A DNA stretch of 64,000 nucleotides from Adenophora triphylla var. japonica (lineage: Eukaryota > Streptophyta > Magnoliopsida > Asterales > Campanulaceae), in assembly GCA_022495995.1 (NCBI GenBank), contig JAFEMH010006964.1, positions 1-64,000 of the forward strand, read 5' to 3'. Below the pieces are notes generated by a model. That model was not told where the DNA came from. It saw only the letters and a program-made list of their open reading frames with translations, and did not search any database. Position 1 is the stretch's first letter. Each line of letters opens with the position of its first letter. Below are positions 1 through 11,123 of the stretch, piece after piece. Position numbers and translations under genes: made by a program.

Positions 1-910
1 GTTTATTGAGAAGCGGAGAGAGTTGGGTATTTATTTGATGTGATAGCACATCATTAACTCAGTAGGCTGTAGGTCACTTAATTAGAGTTTTAATTGAATT
101 TAAATCGAAACTAACCTAATTCCCTTTGGCCGGTTCAGAGATACACGGAGTTATTTGAGACTTCACTTCTTTTCTGGAGATTAAGATGATAAAGATAGAT
201 GATAAGGATAAAAACAAAACTTTAGATGAGAGTAATTACTACGAGATAAAAAAAAATCACGTAGACTTATACTCCCTAAACATGTAGGACATTAAAAAAT
301 TTTAGGTAATTTGCGTTGAGCATAAAATTAATTTCAACACAAATTCAATTTGAGATAGAAACGCATTTGATTGAGATTTTCTACCAAGGGCCAGGAAGAC
401 GGAAAAATATCTACAAACTAATTATGCATACTTTCGGCACAAATGTGGAAGGATAAATCTTAGTATATGTGTGGCATAGTATATGATTAATCAAGGTACG
501 CATTTCCTCTAAGAAAGTCAATGAATCGGAATCTTGTCTTGCTTCGGGCCTCCTAGAATGCTTCCACATACAATTTTTTTCGTGTGGAAAAATATATTAT
601 GGGTAGCTTTCACTCTTCTTAATCACATGGATAGCCCTCTTTTTCGAATGATTATTTATCAATTTGATTCAAAGCTTTCTCTTGGAAGTCATTTTGATCA
701 CATTGAAAATGACTTCATACCATGAATGGAGTAGCTCAAGCTTTCCCAAACATTTTTTTTATTATTTTTGCATCCTACCCAAGAGACATCTAGTAAGATA
801 ATTTTAGAGTCAACAGTTGTTGACTACTATATAAGAAGGATTCACAATTTACAGAGAGGAAGCACAACAAAGATGTAATACAAGTGACCACACTGAGATA
901 AATCATGCAC

Positions 911-917
<7 letters not shown>
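1..917. other. Unassigned flank, no convincing gene
   Basis: This AT-rich stretch has only short open frames without recognisable domains. Its motifs of the GATGTGAT type (near 38-52) resemble short sequences in the neighbouring Sirevirus element, but I could not recognise an LTR with TG...CA ends here. A promoter-like cluster lies at 809-835. Confidence 0.5.
809..835 (+). promoter_or_regulatory. Inverted W-box pair next to a TATA-like box
   Basis: The near-palindrome GTCAACAGTTGTTGAC (809-824) contains two inverted TTGAC cores, the W-box core bound by WRKY factors. TATATAAG follows within a few bases. No gene follows downstream on the plus strand, so this may be the promoter part of an unrecognised LTR or a chance cluster. 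Confidence 0.25.

Positions 918-942
<25 letters not shown>
918..942. repeat. T25 homopolymer at the 3' end of Sire-1
   Basis: A run of 25 T lies directly beyond the last recognisable coding sequence of the minus-strand Sirevirus element. In element orientation it is an A25 tract, where a polypurine tract and 3' LTR would be expected. Confidence 0.8.
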
Positions 943-943
<1 letters not shown>

Positions 944-944
944 G

Positions 945-3155
945 TTAATATTGTAGTATACAGGTGTTAGATATGATGTGATCAGCACAGGGGATCACAT
1001 CATTAAATTGTACACAAACTTCAGAGATTTCCTTAGAGTGGAAAATCTCTTGAAAAATCATACTTTGGTGAAAAATGTCAGCCAACTGCTTTTTCAGTGC
1101 TAATTGATTCCATGCTAATAATTTTTTGCTCAACAAGATCACGAATAAAATGATGTCTTATGTCAATATGTTTAATCTACGAGAAGTGCTGAACCAGGAT
1201 TTCTTTGATATTTCTATGGCACTTAGATTATCACAAAAAACCGTTAGGATTTTACTTTTAAGACTATAATCTTTAATCATCTGATTCATCCAAAGGAGTT
1301 GAGAACAACAACTCCCTACAGCCACATATTCTGACTCGGCAGTAGAAAGGGATACACAGTTTTGTTTTCTACTATACCAAGATACTAAGTTATTTCCAAG
1401 ATAAAAGCAACCTCCAGTTGTGCTTTTCCTATCATCAGTGTTGCCTGCCCAATCAGAGTCACTGAACCCTACCAGATTTGTGTTGGTTTCTCGAGTATAG
1501 CTTAGCCCTAAATTGATAGTTCCACCTACATATCTAATAATTCTTTTTACAGCTTTAAGGTGGGATAATTTGGGGCAAGCTTGATATCTAGCACACAAGC
1601 AAACACTAAACATGATGTCTGGACGACTTGCTGAAAGGTACAACAAGCTTCCAATCATGCTTCTATATAAGGTGGGGTCAACATCCTCACCATTTTCATC
1701 TTTGCACAACTTTTGGGAAGATCCCATAGGAGTTTTAAAGTGAGAGGCATTGTCAAGAGAGAATTTTTTAACCAAGTTTTTGGCATATTTACTTTGAGAT
1801 ATAAAAATTCCTTCCTTATTTTGTTTTATTTGAAGTCCTAGAAAGTAGGTTAATTCACCAACCATGCTCATTTCAAAGGTGGTGGTCATACTTGTGACAA
1901 AGTAGTCTAACATATCTTTGGAAGATGATCCAAATACAATGTCATCAACATAAATTTGGGCCACTAAGATACCTACATTTTCTTTTAAAATAAATAAGGT
2001 TTTATCTACCTCACCTCTCTTAAATCCCATTTGTATGAGGTGTTCAGTTAGCCTCCCATACCAAGCTCTAGGGGCTTGTTTTAATCCATATAGGGCCTTT
2101 TTAAGCTTATAAACATGATCAGGAAAGTGGGGATCAGTGAAGCCCTTAGGTTGTTCAACATAGGCTTCTTCATTTAGGACACCATTCAAGAAGGCACTCT
2201 TAACATCCATTTGATGTAAAGTGATGTCCAAGTAACAAGCAATGGCAAGTAAAAGTCTAATTGATTCTATCCTAGCAACAGGAGCAAAAGTTTCTTCAAA
2301 ATCTATTCCTTCTACTTGGGTGTAACCTTGGGCTACAAGCCTAGCTTTATTTCTGGTAATTTGACCATTTTCATCAGTTTTGTTCTTATAGATCCACTTG
2401 GTTCCTATTACATTTCCCCCTATAGGCCTAGGAACTAAAGTCCATACTTCATTTTTCTCAAATTGATTTAGTTCTTCTTGCATGGCAATAATCCAATTAT
2501 CATCTTTCATGGCTTCTACAACATTCTTTGGTTCAATATTAGAAACAAAACAACATGAACTAACCTTGTTTACTTGAGATTCAACACAGCTTAGCCCAGC
2601 CAACTCACGGTAGTTGACCCTAGGCTTTTCCCTTGTGCTAATTTTTTCGTTTACATCACCCACTACTTGAGATATTGGGTGATTCTTTTGCACTCTGCTG
2701 GGTATGTCTTTAGTTCTATCTAACTTTTCTTCTTCACATTCAGAATCTTCAGATTCAGCACCAGATTTTGTTTGCTCGGATGTAGGTGATGATGTGCTTG
2801 CATTAGTACCTGCATCTGTTTTCTGCAGTCCATTTTGCTGCATCTGTTCAGTTTGATTCTGAGTTTCCTGCATTGTCTCTATACAATCTGAGACATCATC
2901 TTCAAGAGATTTTATATTTAGGTCAGCAGTATCATCAAATGTAACATTAATTGATTCCATAACAGTTTTAGTTCTAAGGTTGTAAACCCTATATGCACGA
3001 CTATTTGTGGAATATCCAAGAAAAACAGCTTTGTCACTCTTGGAATCAAATTTAGATAGATAATCTCTATCATTTAGAACATAGCATATGCACCCAAAGA
3101 CATGAAAGTACTTGAGAGTAGGTTTTTTACCGAGGAGTATTTCATAAGGGGTCAT
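945..3155 (-). pseudogene. Sire-1 pol: integrase C-terminus, reverse transcriptase, RNase H
   Basis: The main open frame (1158-3155, 665 codons) starts in the integrase C-terminal region (a motif like FLGYSTNSRAYRVYN). It continues through a long acidic linker into copia reverse transcriptase (KARLVAQGYTQ, then YVDD in QIYVDDIVFGSS) and RNase H (SDSDWAGNTDDRKSTTG, then STAESEYVA). Around 1158-1200 several one-base changes break the frame. RNase H sequence continues in another frame to 945, where KKQLADIF is still recognisable. It would copy element RNA into DNA in cytoplasmic particles, but this copy is non-functional as written. Confidence 0.85.
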
Positions 3156-3212
3156 GGTTGATCCAACCCTAAGATAAACTCTGTTTCCTATATGACATGC
3201 AGTGTTAAGTGC

Positions 3213-3683
3213 TCAGCCCAAAAATCGTTTAGAGATGTTCTTAGAACTAAGCATGACACGGGCCATCTCTTGTAAAGTACGATTTTTTCTTTCTGCAACT
3301 CCATTTTGTTGAGGAGTTTTAGGGGCTGAAAAATCATGGGTGATTCCTTTGGAGTCACAAAACTTTGAGAACAATGTGTTCTCATATTCAGTTCCATGAT
3401 CAGACTTAATTTTGATAACTTTCTTCCCATACAAGTTTTTCACCTTTTTATACCATACTTTAAATACTTCGAGTGCTTCTGATTTTTCTTTTAAATAAAG
3501 CACCCAAGTATACCTAGAGAAATCATCTACACAGACAAATGAATATTTCTTTTTACCTAAGCTTTCAACCTCAATTGGTCCCATAAGATCAGTATGTATT
3601 AATTCTAAAATTTCAAACGTGGAACTTTGATCCACTTTTGGATGAGAAGCTTTGCTTTGCTTCCCCTTCTGCAAGGACCACAC
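3213..3683 (-). pseudogene. Sire-1 integrase catalytic core
   Basis: The 156-codon frame holds the copia integrase core: HTDLMGP (first catalytic Asp), VDDFSRYTW, SDHGTEYEN (second Asp) and PQQNGVAERKNR (catalytic Glu). It is out of frame with the RT frame to its left and with the protease frame to its right, which overlaps it by about 80 bp. These are ordinary frame breaks in a decayed copy. Confidence 0.85.
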
Positions 3684-4612
3684 ACACTAGATTGTTTAAA
3701 GTCGAGCTTGGGCAAGTGTTTAACAGCATCAAACCTAACTAATTCTTCTATTTTCCTATAGCTAGCATGTCCTAATTTTTGATGCCACAGTTCAAGTTCA
3801 TTTGTTTTGGAGCTAAGGCAGGATAAGTTGTCACCAAATTTGTAACAATTATCCTGAGACCTTACTCCGGTGAACAAACATTTATTAGTGTTATCAAACA
3901 CTTTACATTCATGTTTGTCAAAATTGACATGTAAATTGTCATCACATAGTTGACTTATACTAATCAAATTAGCTTTCAGTCCTTCTACATGATAGACATT
4001 TTTCAGCTTGGGCATGTCATTTACACATAAAGTACCTTTTCCAACAATCTTACCTTGTGCTCCTCCCCCATAATTTACATTCCCTCCTTTGATAGTGACG
4101 TAATCAGTGAGAAATTCGGCATTACCTGTCATGTGCCTTGAGCACCCACTATCGAAGTACCATGAGCTAGCAATGCTGCTCTTGAGGGAGGTAAACACTA
4201 CTTTGCATTCCATGTTTTTCTTTTCAACCCATACGAACTGACCAGGTTTTTGGCGATGTGAGTTGTGATGTGATAGCATTCGTTCACTCATCTGAGGAAC
4301 ATCTTTCCCCAGATCACGAATCCTCTTGTAACAGAATGGTCTTATATGACCTGGTAAGAAGCAGTAATGGCACACAAATCTTTTCTTTTTGGTTGATGAT
4401 TTTTGGTTATAAAAAGTTTTAGGTTTTGAGGAACTACTTTCTCCCTCTCTTAAAAAATTCGATTCAAAACCAAGACCTGTTTTTGAAAACTTGCTCACTT
4501 TGAGAATCTCATCAAGAGTTGCCTTTCCAGTATTCTGTTTTTCAAAAGTTTTCTTGGCCTCTGTGAGTTCAGTTTTTGTTTTCTCAAGCTCAATGTCACG
4601 TTTAGTGAGCAT
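3605..4612 (-). pseudogene. Sire-1 gag C-terminus, protease and GAG-pre-integrase domain
   Basis: Reading 335 codons, the order is a Lys/Glu-rich stretch, a CCHC zinc knuckle (CHYCFLPGHIRPFC, C-X2-C-X4-H-X4-C), an aspartic protease active site (WYFDSGCSRHMTGN, near residue 151) and the GAG-pre-integrase zinc region (LWHQKLGHASYRKIEEL). The knuckle followed by the DSGCSRHM protease motif is typical of Sireviruses. The frame is lost near 3605 where the integrase core begins. Confidence 0.85.
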
Positions 4613-6085
4613 GACCTCAAGTTTGGCTATAGAATCTTTTTGTTTATCATTTTCAGTGGATACATTTGTCAGTTCATCTTTAACTTTAGATAATTCAGTA
4701 GAGAGTTTTTCAGTTACCTTTTCAAAGACAGCAATTTTTTCAACACGCTTTTCCCAATCGGCATATAGTTCGGCATAGGCATCCGGTAACTCGTTATAGT
4801 TTTCATTATCTTCTTCTTCATTTTCAGACTTCCCGTTTCGGTGAAGAGGTATAACAGTTTATAAAAGATTCGTAAGATGTGATAGTAGATGTGATAACAT
4901 CCTAAGCTACATCAGATTGATGTTCATGATTTGGAGGCGAGATTTCCATAATTGCTAAGTTTAGCGATTCATCTTCGTCCTCACTATCACTAAGGGTCGC
5001 ACTTAGGCTCATCCCCTTTTTCTTCGTAGTATTGGCACATTCATTTGCATAATGCCCAAACCCCTTTACAGCCCTACACCGAACTGCTTCAGATCTATTT
5101 TTAGAAAAACTAGTGGGTTTTCTTGAAAGTACTCTCATTATCCTCTTTTGATTTATCAAAATTAGTTGGTTTCTTAGAAGGAAATTTGTTGTCTCTTTTA
5201 TTTTTAAGAAAAGAAGTAAATTTTTTAGTCAAAAGAGCAACATCTTCATTTTTCAAATTTGAAATATCAATTTCATTTGAGATTTCCTCAATTTCTTTTG
5301 GAATTGAGGATGCTTTAGAAAGAGCGAAGCGAGAGCAACACTTTCACTTTATGTTGTTCTTTGAATAGAAATGTTCAATTCAAACATGGTTAGCTTACCC
5401 ACAAGAGTATCTAGAGTCATGGTTTGCAGGTGTCATTTGCTTCTTCAATGGCAGCTATTTTAATGTTGAACTTATCGGTGACAGTCCTTAACATTTTGCA
5501 TACTAGTCTAGCATTTGAAATAGGCTCACCAAGTGAGAGACATTCATTTGAAATTTCTCTTATTCTAGCAGAATAACTTTTTATGTCCTCAGAATCATTC
5601 ATCCTCAAGTTTTCAAACTTGGTCATGAGAATTCTCAACCTAGTGGCTTTGACACTATCATCACCCTCACAGTGAGCTTGCAAAATATCCCAGGCTTTCT
5701 TTGCTATATTTTGATTTAAAACAAGTCTAAACATGTGTTCATCCACATGACTTGAAATAGCACCAAGAGCCTTGGAATTGTAGTTTGCACTAGTGACCTC
5801 ATCTCTGGTCCATTCTTCCTCGTGTTTAATTTTATACACCTTTTCGGAGGTTTCACCATCTTCTTCTTTATTTCTCATTTCAACCTTAGGAGGGGACCAT
5901 GGAATAATAATGCTAAGCCATGCTCGTTCATCAATTGCTTTGATGAAGAGACGCATCTTAGCTTTCCAGATGGGATAGTTAGTTCCATCTAAAACCGGGG
6001 AACGGTATTGACTCAAGTGTCCTTCCATAATGACCACTCTTCCTTGGATCTCACTCGGTAGAGTCGGAGTGGAGCTCGATACCAA
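4613..6085 (-). pseudogene. Sire-1 gag, capsid and first zinc knuckle, frameshifted
   Basis: The longest piece, 5417-6085 (222 codons), carries the UBN2/retrotransposon-gag region (FENLRMNDSEDIKSYSARIREI). A second piece, 4902-5159, holds a knuckle-like GFGHYANECAN followed by acidic SEDEDE sequence. The expected first Cys pair of that knuckle is damaged (CRAV where CREC is usual). Frames are broken between the pieces, so no full Gag can be made. Gag would form the particle that packages element RNA. Confidence 0.75.
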
Positions 6086-6086
6086 T
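6074..6086 (-). other. Primer binding site of Sire-1, altered
   Basis: Immediately inside the LTR the minus strand reads ATTGGTATCGAGC. The usual plant copia site, complementary to initiator tRNA-Met, is TGGTATCAGAGC. The CAG of the standard site is replaced by CG here. Confidence 0.7.
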
Positions 6087-6682
6087 TGAAAGAAATGGAG
6101 CGGCTAGGAAGTGCACGGTGAGCGATGTGAGTCCCTGATGCTATCGCACCAAAGACTAGCACAACAAAGAAACGCAAGCCGGAATATTAAAAACAGAAAT
6201 GAAATGAACACAGATTTAATACTTATCTACAGCAGTATGCTGTAGACAATAAACTTCTCTTATTAAAAGACACTTTTAAACTTGATTACAAAGAAATAAT
6301 AAGAGAATAACTAAAATAATCAAAGAGAACTCTCTCACAAAAACACTCCTCTCAAGTCTATATTTCTTCAAACCTTTCGTAGTGTATATTTCCGTGTGTG
6401 TATCGACTTTGGGTCTTGTATTTATAGCTAAGTAGAACACGGCCAATGGGTAATGATAATCATTGAAGAAGGGCTTGATCCTCAATCTCCTCTATCTCTA
6501 ATCCTTATCCTTGTGAGAGTCCTATAAAACAACCAAAAATACTAAACACACAATAGATTTTCGGTTAATAGGTTAGTGATTATAAATAAAAATATTTACA
6601 TAATTAAAATATAAAAGAAAGTAACAAAACATAGTTAAGTCAACCTTTTGACTTGGCTAAGTGTGATGCTACCACACTTTCA
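6087..6682 (-). repeat. 5' LTR of Sire-1
   Basis: On the minus strand the block starts TGAAAGTGTGG and ends TTTCTTTCA, giving inverted ends TGAAAG...CTTTCA, followed by the primer site. A TATA-like GCTATAAATAC lies at 6418-6428 on the minus strand. Length is 596 bp. No partner LTR is present in the window, so its age cannot be estimated here. Confidence 0.75.
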
Positions 6683-6789
6683 AAATAACATGTTCATTAT
6701 AATTTTTTTAACTTAAATTAATATTATGAAAATGAAGTTAGAAATGGAAAAAGTATTCTATACAAGAACAAGACTGAAACTTAAAAGGT

Positions 6790-7915
6790 TGAAACTTTAA
6801 CTTACGATCATACGAGAGGTGGTTTCGTCTGCAGCCTGACCACCTTTGTCCGTGTGCGTAGCTATGAACATGCTTATGCGATCAGTGGGTAATCCCTCGC
6901 CTTCTCTCTACCATTTATAATAGAATCATTTGACAAAAAAAATCTTTATATATACGATACAAAAAGAATCATTAATTGACAACTGAGAACTAAATTGAAA
7001 GATGACAAACCTCTTTTATGAGAGTGCAATACGACTTTTTTCCAGTCCTGTTAAGGCACTCTTGCTTTGATCGATTCGCTTGGTTTATTTGTGATAATTC
7101 CTTAAAAAAATATAATATTAATATTAATTTGACTACTTATAAGACATTCACGATAATAGATTGAGATTAATTTGAAATATACCTAAGCCTTTTCTGAACT
7201 CCACATACGCACAAATTCAACCCATTGATTCACAACACACGCATGGGGTGGGTGAGCCAATCGCTCCTCGTCGGATTCATACATATTATACATACATTTC
7301 ACCTGACATTTCCATATTACAAAGTCATAATTATAAATGTGAGTAAAATTGCATAGTAAGCAAATGAGATCTAAACAAATACATATTACAAGTAAATAAA
7401 GTCGTTTGTTGCATACTTATTATATGCTTGTCTCACCTGATATTTCCAGTCTCTCCGTTGTTTATTGAGAGCTAGATACATAATTTGCTCATACTCGGGA
7501 GGCGCATTGGTATTATCCTATATACAATTCAACAAAGAAAAAGAACAATTATTAGAGAATCATAAGACTTTAGACTACTTACTAGAATATAAAAATAAAG
7601 CCAAGAAAAAATAATCAAGTAAACGTGAGATTTATGTAAGGAATATGGATTACAACTTACTTGAACGTCTCTCCATACACGATCTAGAACTGCACGTTCC
7701 ATCTCATGCCATTCTTTAGTTAATGGGAAATGTTCCCCATTTCTCACAAAATATCCTAGCTGAGTAGCTAGTTTTGCATTTTCCCCACCACAGGGTTGTC
7801 CAAAATCATTCCATATTATATTTAGTTTTTCTTTACCCCATTTTTTCGTTGATTTTTTCACCCCTCTTCCTTTCATTGTTGAGCCCTCACCTATTAATTG
7901 CTTCCTTGGCGGCAT
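6790..7915 (-). pseudogene. Transposase_24 (Ptta/En-Spm-like) transposon-associated gene, multi-exon remnant
   Basis: The first exon (about 7661-7915) encodes a basic N-terminus (MPPRKQ) and then a block with GQPCGGENAKLATQLGYFVR and PLTKEW, which resembles the plant transposase Ptta/En-Spm family. A clean GT-AG exon of 27 codons follows at 7437-7517. Further blocks are at about 7181-7306 (WVEFVRMWSSEKA), 7010-7080 (a basic NR..KQ stretch) and 6795-6900, containing FIATHTDKGGQAADE, a strong match to the family's ATHT motif. An in-frame TAG at the end of the third block suggests decay. The role of these proteins in CACTA elements is not well defined. Confidence 0.65.
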
Positions 7916-9296
7916 ATCTAGCAAAAAAAACTTCATAAAACAACGAGTTGTAATTAAACAAATAATAAATAGAGTTTAATAAAATTTCCAGAACATAATC
8001 CAGAAATTTCAATATAGAATATGCATGACTCAGTTTCGAGGGTTTTCAAAAGACAAAGGAACCCAGTGACCCGGTCATAGTAATTAACCTCCCTCCATAG
8101 TGTAAGAACATTCTCTTTATGCTCAATTTTCCATTATAGTACAGGTGCTAAAACCCCCCACTTATCACAGACATCATATAAGTTATTTGGATCCACACCG
8201 TAACAACAGCCAAGGGTGTAAATTTTCAATATATCCATGCATAGAAGTTATTGATAAATTCTCTGGGAGAATTAGCTTAAACCCTTATCTAGGAGGAGGT
8301 ATTGATACTTATTTTGGCAATAATGTTTCACAAAAAGATCTATCAGAGGTTATTGAATGTGAAAATAATATGCATTGGTGTGAGCTAGAAAAGAACATAT
8401 GTATTAGTTCAATTATCTAGCATGGTTCAAGTGGCATACGAGTTATTGGTTTATTCTGAAATCTATCAAATAGAAGTCCACACAGATTGCAATCACTATA
8501 TACTTAGATTACTGAAACAGCCAGATGTTAATTTAGTTGATCAAACTAAGTTTCATTTAGCAGTATCCAACACTTTAGCTTAGATTATTGTTTTTCAAAC
8601 TGCTGATGAACAGCAACATCAGCAACAACAACAGCAACAACAACAGCAACAACAACAACAACAGTAACAGCAACAGCAACAACAACAGCAACAACAATGA
8701 ACAGATCACATCATATCCCCTCCCACTCCACCCACCAAAAAAAATCTGCCTGATTTGATATTAGTCCAAAGTATAAATTCAAGAATCATGTACCTTAGAT
8801 ATGAGCATAAATTCAAGAATCGTTCATTTATGAAATTTTAAGAACCAAATATTTTTCAGTAGCTAACGAAAGAGGTTTTTGAAAAACTTACTTTTTGATA
8901 ACTGGGGTTCTGACGAAGATCCTTCTTTCCAAATACTCAGCAGTGGCAGGGATCAGTTTCGGCTGTCCGCCTCACTAGTAGAGCTGCAAGAAACCTTACA
9001 AAGATATCAATTTGAAGCCAAGAAACAAGTCAAAATAAGAATTAAGCTCAAAATAAAAATTCAACCATTTCACCTACACAATTCAAACTGTACAAGTATT
9101 GCAACTTAAAAATGAGAATTAAGCTCAAAACTAAACCATATAAACACACACACCAACATGCACATAGGTACAACTACTCTGGATTGCATAATGAATCAGG
9201 AGTAGATACGCAAGAAGAATAACCAACAGATGAATACTATACAATTGTCAAATGTATCAAAATAAAAATTAAGAGTTTAATCAAAAGAAGCTGAAC
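7916..9296. other. Intergenic region with unidentified degenerate coding-like tracts
   Basis: I recognise no complete gene. At 8428-8690 the plus strand keeps a long, nearly open frame (one stop) with protein-like composition (HTDCNHYILRLLKQPDVN) that runs into a Gln-coding repeat. On the minus strand near 8890-9000 there is an exon-like stretch. Neither could be assigned to a family. Confidence 0.4.
8610..8700 (+). repeat. CAA/CAG trinucleotide repeat
   Basis: About 90 bp consist almost only of CAA and CAG triplets, interrupted by one CAT and one TAA. If translated it is poly-glutamine. It follows a degenerate open frame, so it may be the remnant of a poly-Q coding exon. Confidence 0.9.
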
Positions 9297-9380
9297 AAAT
9301 ACATATTACAATTAAAAATATTAATATTCAACCATACAAAATAACAATTTTGATTGAAACATGAAACATAAGTAATAACA
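9297..9380. repeat. Dispersed 3' flank repeat, copy 1
   Basis: The block containing AATATTAATATTCAACCATA and TTGATTGAAACATGAAACAT, then a run like AAGTAATAACAT, recurs at 10943-11063 and partly at 11064-11117. It lies directly downstream of the minus-strand Athila-ORF1-like gene, as copy 2 lies directly downstream of the TNP2-like gene. Confidence 0.75.
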
Positions 9381-10687
9381 TCACTGATGAGAGCCGGAGG
9401 CTTGTCCCTGATAGTAGGTCTGACGGGAAGAACGCCTCTGTGCACGAGCAGTGGCTCTCGAATGCATCATAGTCAAATAATCCTCTGAAACTGGCTCGTA
9501 ACTCTGGGTCTCTGTCTGCATTGCCCAAGCCTCCAGCTGCCTAGACCGGGCTCCCAAAATGGCAGTTTCATCCTCCAACCCCTCAAAACGATCCTGCACC
9601 TCCTCCCATCTAACATCCTCTAAAGCCTGTCGACTCTGATCCCGAGCAATCCTTAATCTCTCCTGCTCATCCAAATAGGCCTTCATCATAGCCCATTGAT
9701 CCAAAGAACCTTGCGGGTTCTGGTTCTGCTCTCCACTTTGATCTCCCTGCCTTTCCTGACCATGCTCTTCGTCTTCCTCCTCATCAACCGGATCCATTTC
9801 ATCATCCACCCTCGGCATATGCCAATGCCTGGCCTGCGTACCACTCGGAAAGATGGCCCCTACTTTGCAAGAGACCGTTCTTTTGGGAACACCATATTCA
9901 AACAATAAGGCCCTATTGTCTCCAGTCATTGGGTCCCTCACAAACTTATCATATTGCACAAGCCAATTCCGAGAATTAATGGACGTGCCCCCATCAATTT
10001 CATCGCCTCGGGCTTTAGGTTTCCCAAATACGCTTCCGCAAGCAACGTAATCATCCCCCCTATTGATATGTTTCCCTTTTTGCTAAGAGCAAATGCCTCA
10101 CATCTACAAACAAAAATATCAACCCAGTCTGGGATCACTTGCACACTCCTCAACCCCGTTCTCAAGAGGTTCACCATTGCAACATTAAGTTGGGCTGGCT
10201 CTCCATTTGCCAACCAAGACATCGATAATCCTCTGTAAAATAACTTCCAGGCCGGGTGAGATAGAGAGGAAGCCCGCAGATGCTTCTTATTACACGGTAA
10301 TCCCGTGAGCTCATAAAAGAAAAAACATCCCGCCCCATAAACTTCCAACCAGTTTCCCCTCAGCTGATCAACATCAAAGAATTTCCTCAACTCATCATAG
10401 GTCACTCTATATGCTCCATCATCCAAATTAAACCGAATTGAGTTTGCTTGTGACCCCTTACCTGCCTCCAACGTTGAAAGGAACTCTAAGGAGTATCTTA
10501 AATAGGTATCGACCCTCTTCCCCAGGAAGTTACCTAACCCGGCCTGCATCATCAACTCCGTTACTACTGTGTCTAAACCTAAATCCCTCAAAACCGGCAT
10601 ATGAAGGAAAGTGGTGACTTGAAATTTTCTACCCTCCAAATTCCTCCATTTTTTCTTCTGAGCAGAGGTCAATTGGGTTAAACCCAT
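9381..10687 (-). pseudogene. Athila ORF1-like / plant transposon protein, one frameshift
   Basis: The frame starting at 10687 reads 249 codons and resembles the plant retrotransposon ORF-1 (Athila ORF1) family: LGLDTVVTELMMQAGLGNFL, then YLRYSLEFLSTL, then a YRVTYDELRKFFDV block. Near 9955 it shifts into the frame of 9381-9959, where QYDKFVRDPMTGDNRALL continues. That second part has a Glu/Asp-rich region and a coiled-coil-like stretch (EEVQDRFEGLEDE). A single indel therefore separates two halves of one protein of about 430 residues. Such proteins occur as extra ORFs in several plant transposon types. Its function is unknown. The orientation matches the flanking CACTA-like pieces. Confidence 0.6.
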
Positions 10688-10942
10688 ATACGGTAATGAT
10701 GCATTAGGGGGAGTGTGATCATTAGGGACTACGGGTTGCAGGTTTTGTCTAACCCTCTTGTTGCTACTTCAACCCCCTTTAGCGTCTCTCTCCTTAGGAG
10801 GCATAATTATCACCACAAAATTCACAAAGTGCAACAATAAACACACCACCACAATCAAATTATCCTTCCAATTCCCAACCGAACCACCACACTACAGTTT
10901 CAGCACAACCCACCTATATATAAGACGGAGAGACACAAATTT

Positions 10943-11117
10943 TAGTAATAACATTGTCTTAGTAAATAGTAAGCATATAAGATCTAAACAAATACATATT
11001 ACAAGTAACAATATTAATATTCAACCATACAAAAATAACAAGTTTGATTGAAACATGAAACATAAGTAATAACATTGTCTTAGTAATAGTAAGCAAATAA
11101 GATCTAAACAAATACTA
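10943..11117. repeat. Dispersed 3' flank repeat, copies 2 and 3 in tandem
   Basis: The segment containing AGTAATAACATTGTCTTAGT followed by GTAAGCATATAAGATC begins at 10943 and repeats at about 11064 (unit about 121 bp, the second copy truncated). The intervening part matches 9297-9380. A short piece (AGATCTAAACAAATACATAT) also occurs near 7367-7387. Confidence 0.8.
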
Positions 11118-11123
11118 CTCAAA

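Larger units (their letters stand above)
945..6682 (-). mobile_element. Sirevirus-type Ty1/copia retrotransposon (Sire-1), decayed, no 3' LTR seen
   Basis: Read on the minus strand, the order is 5' LTR (6087-6682), tRNA-Met-type primer site, gag with two zinc knuckles, protease, integrase, reverse transcriptase and RNase H, which is the Ty1/copia order. The knuckle and RNase H sequences are most like the SIRE/Maximus (Sirevirus) lineage as I know it. Several frameshifts separate gag, protease/integrase and RT. No second LTR matching 6087-6682 is visible to the left of RNase H; an A tract takes its place. Confidence 0.85.
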
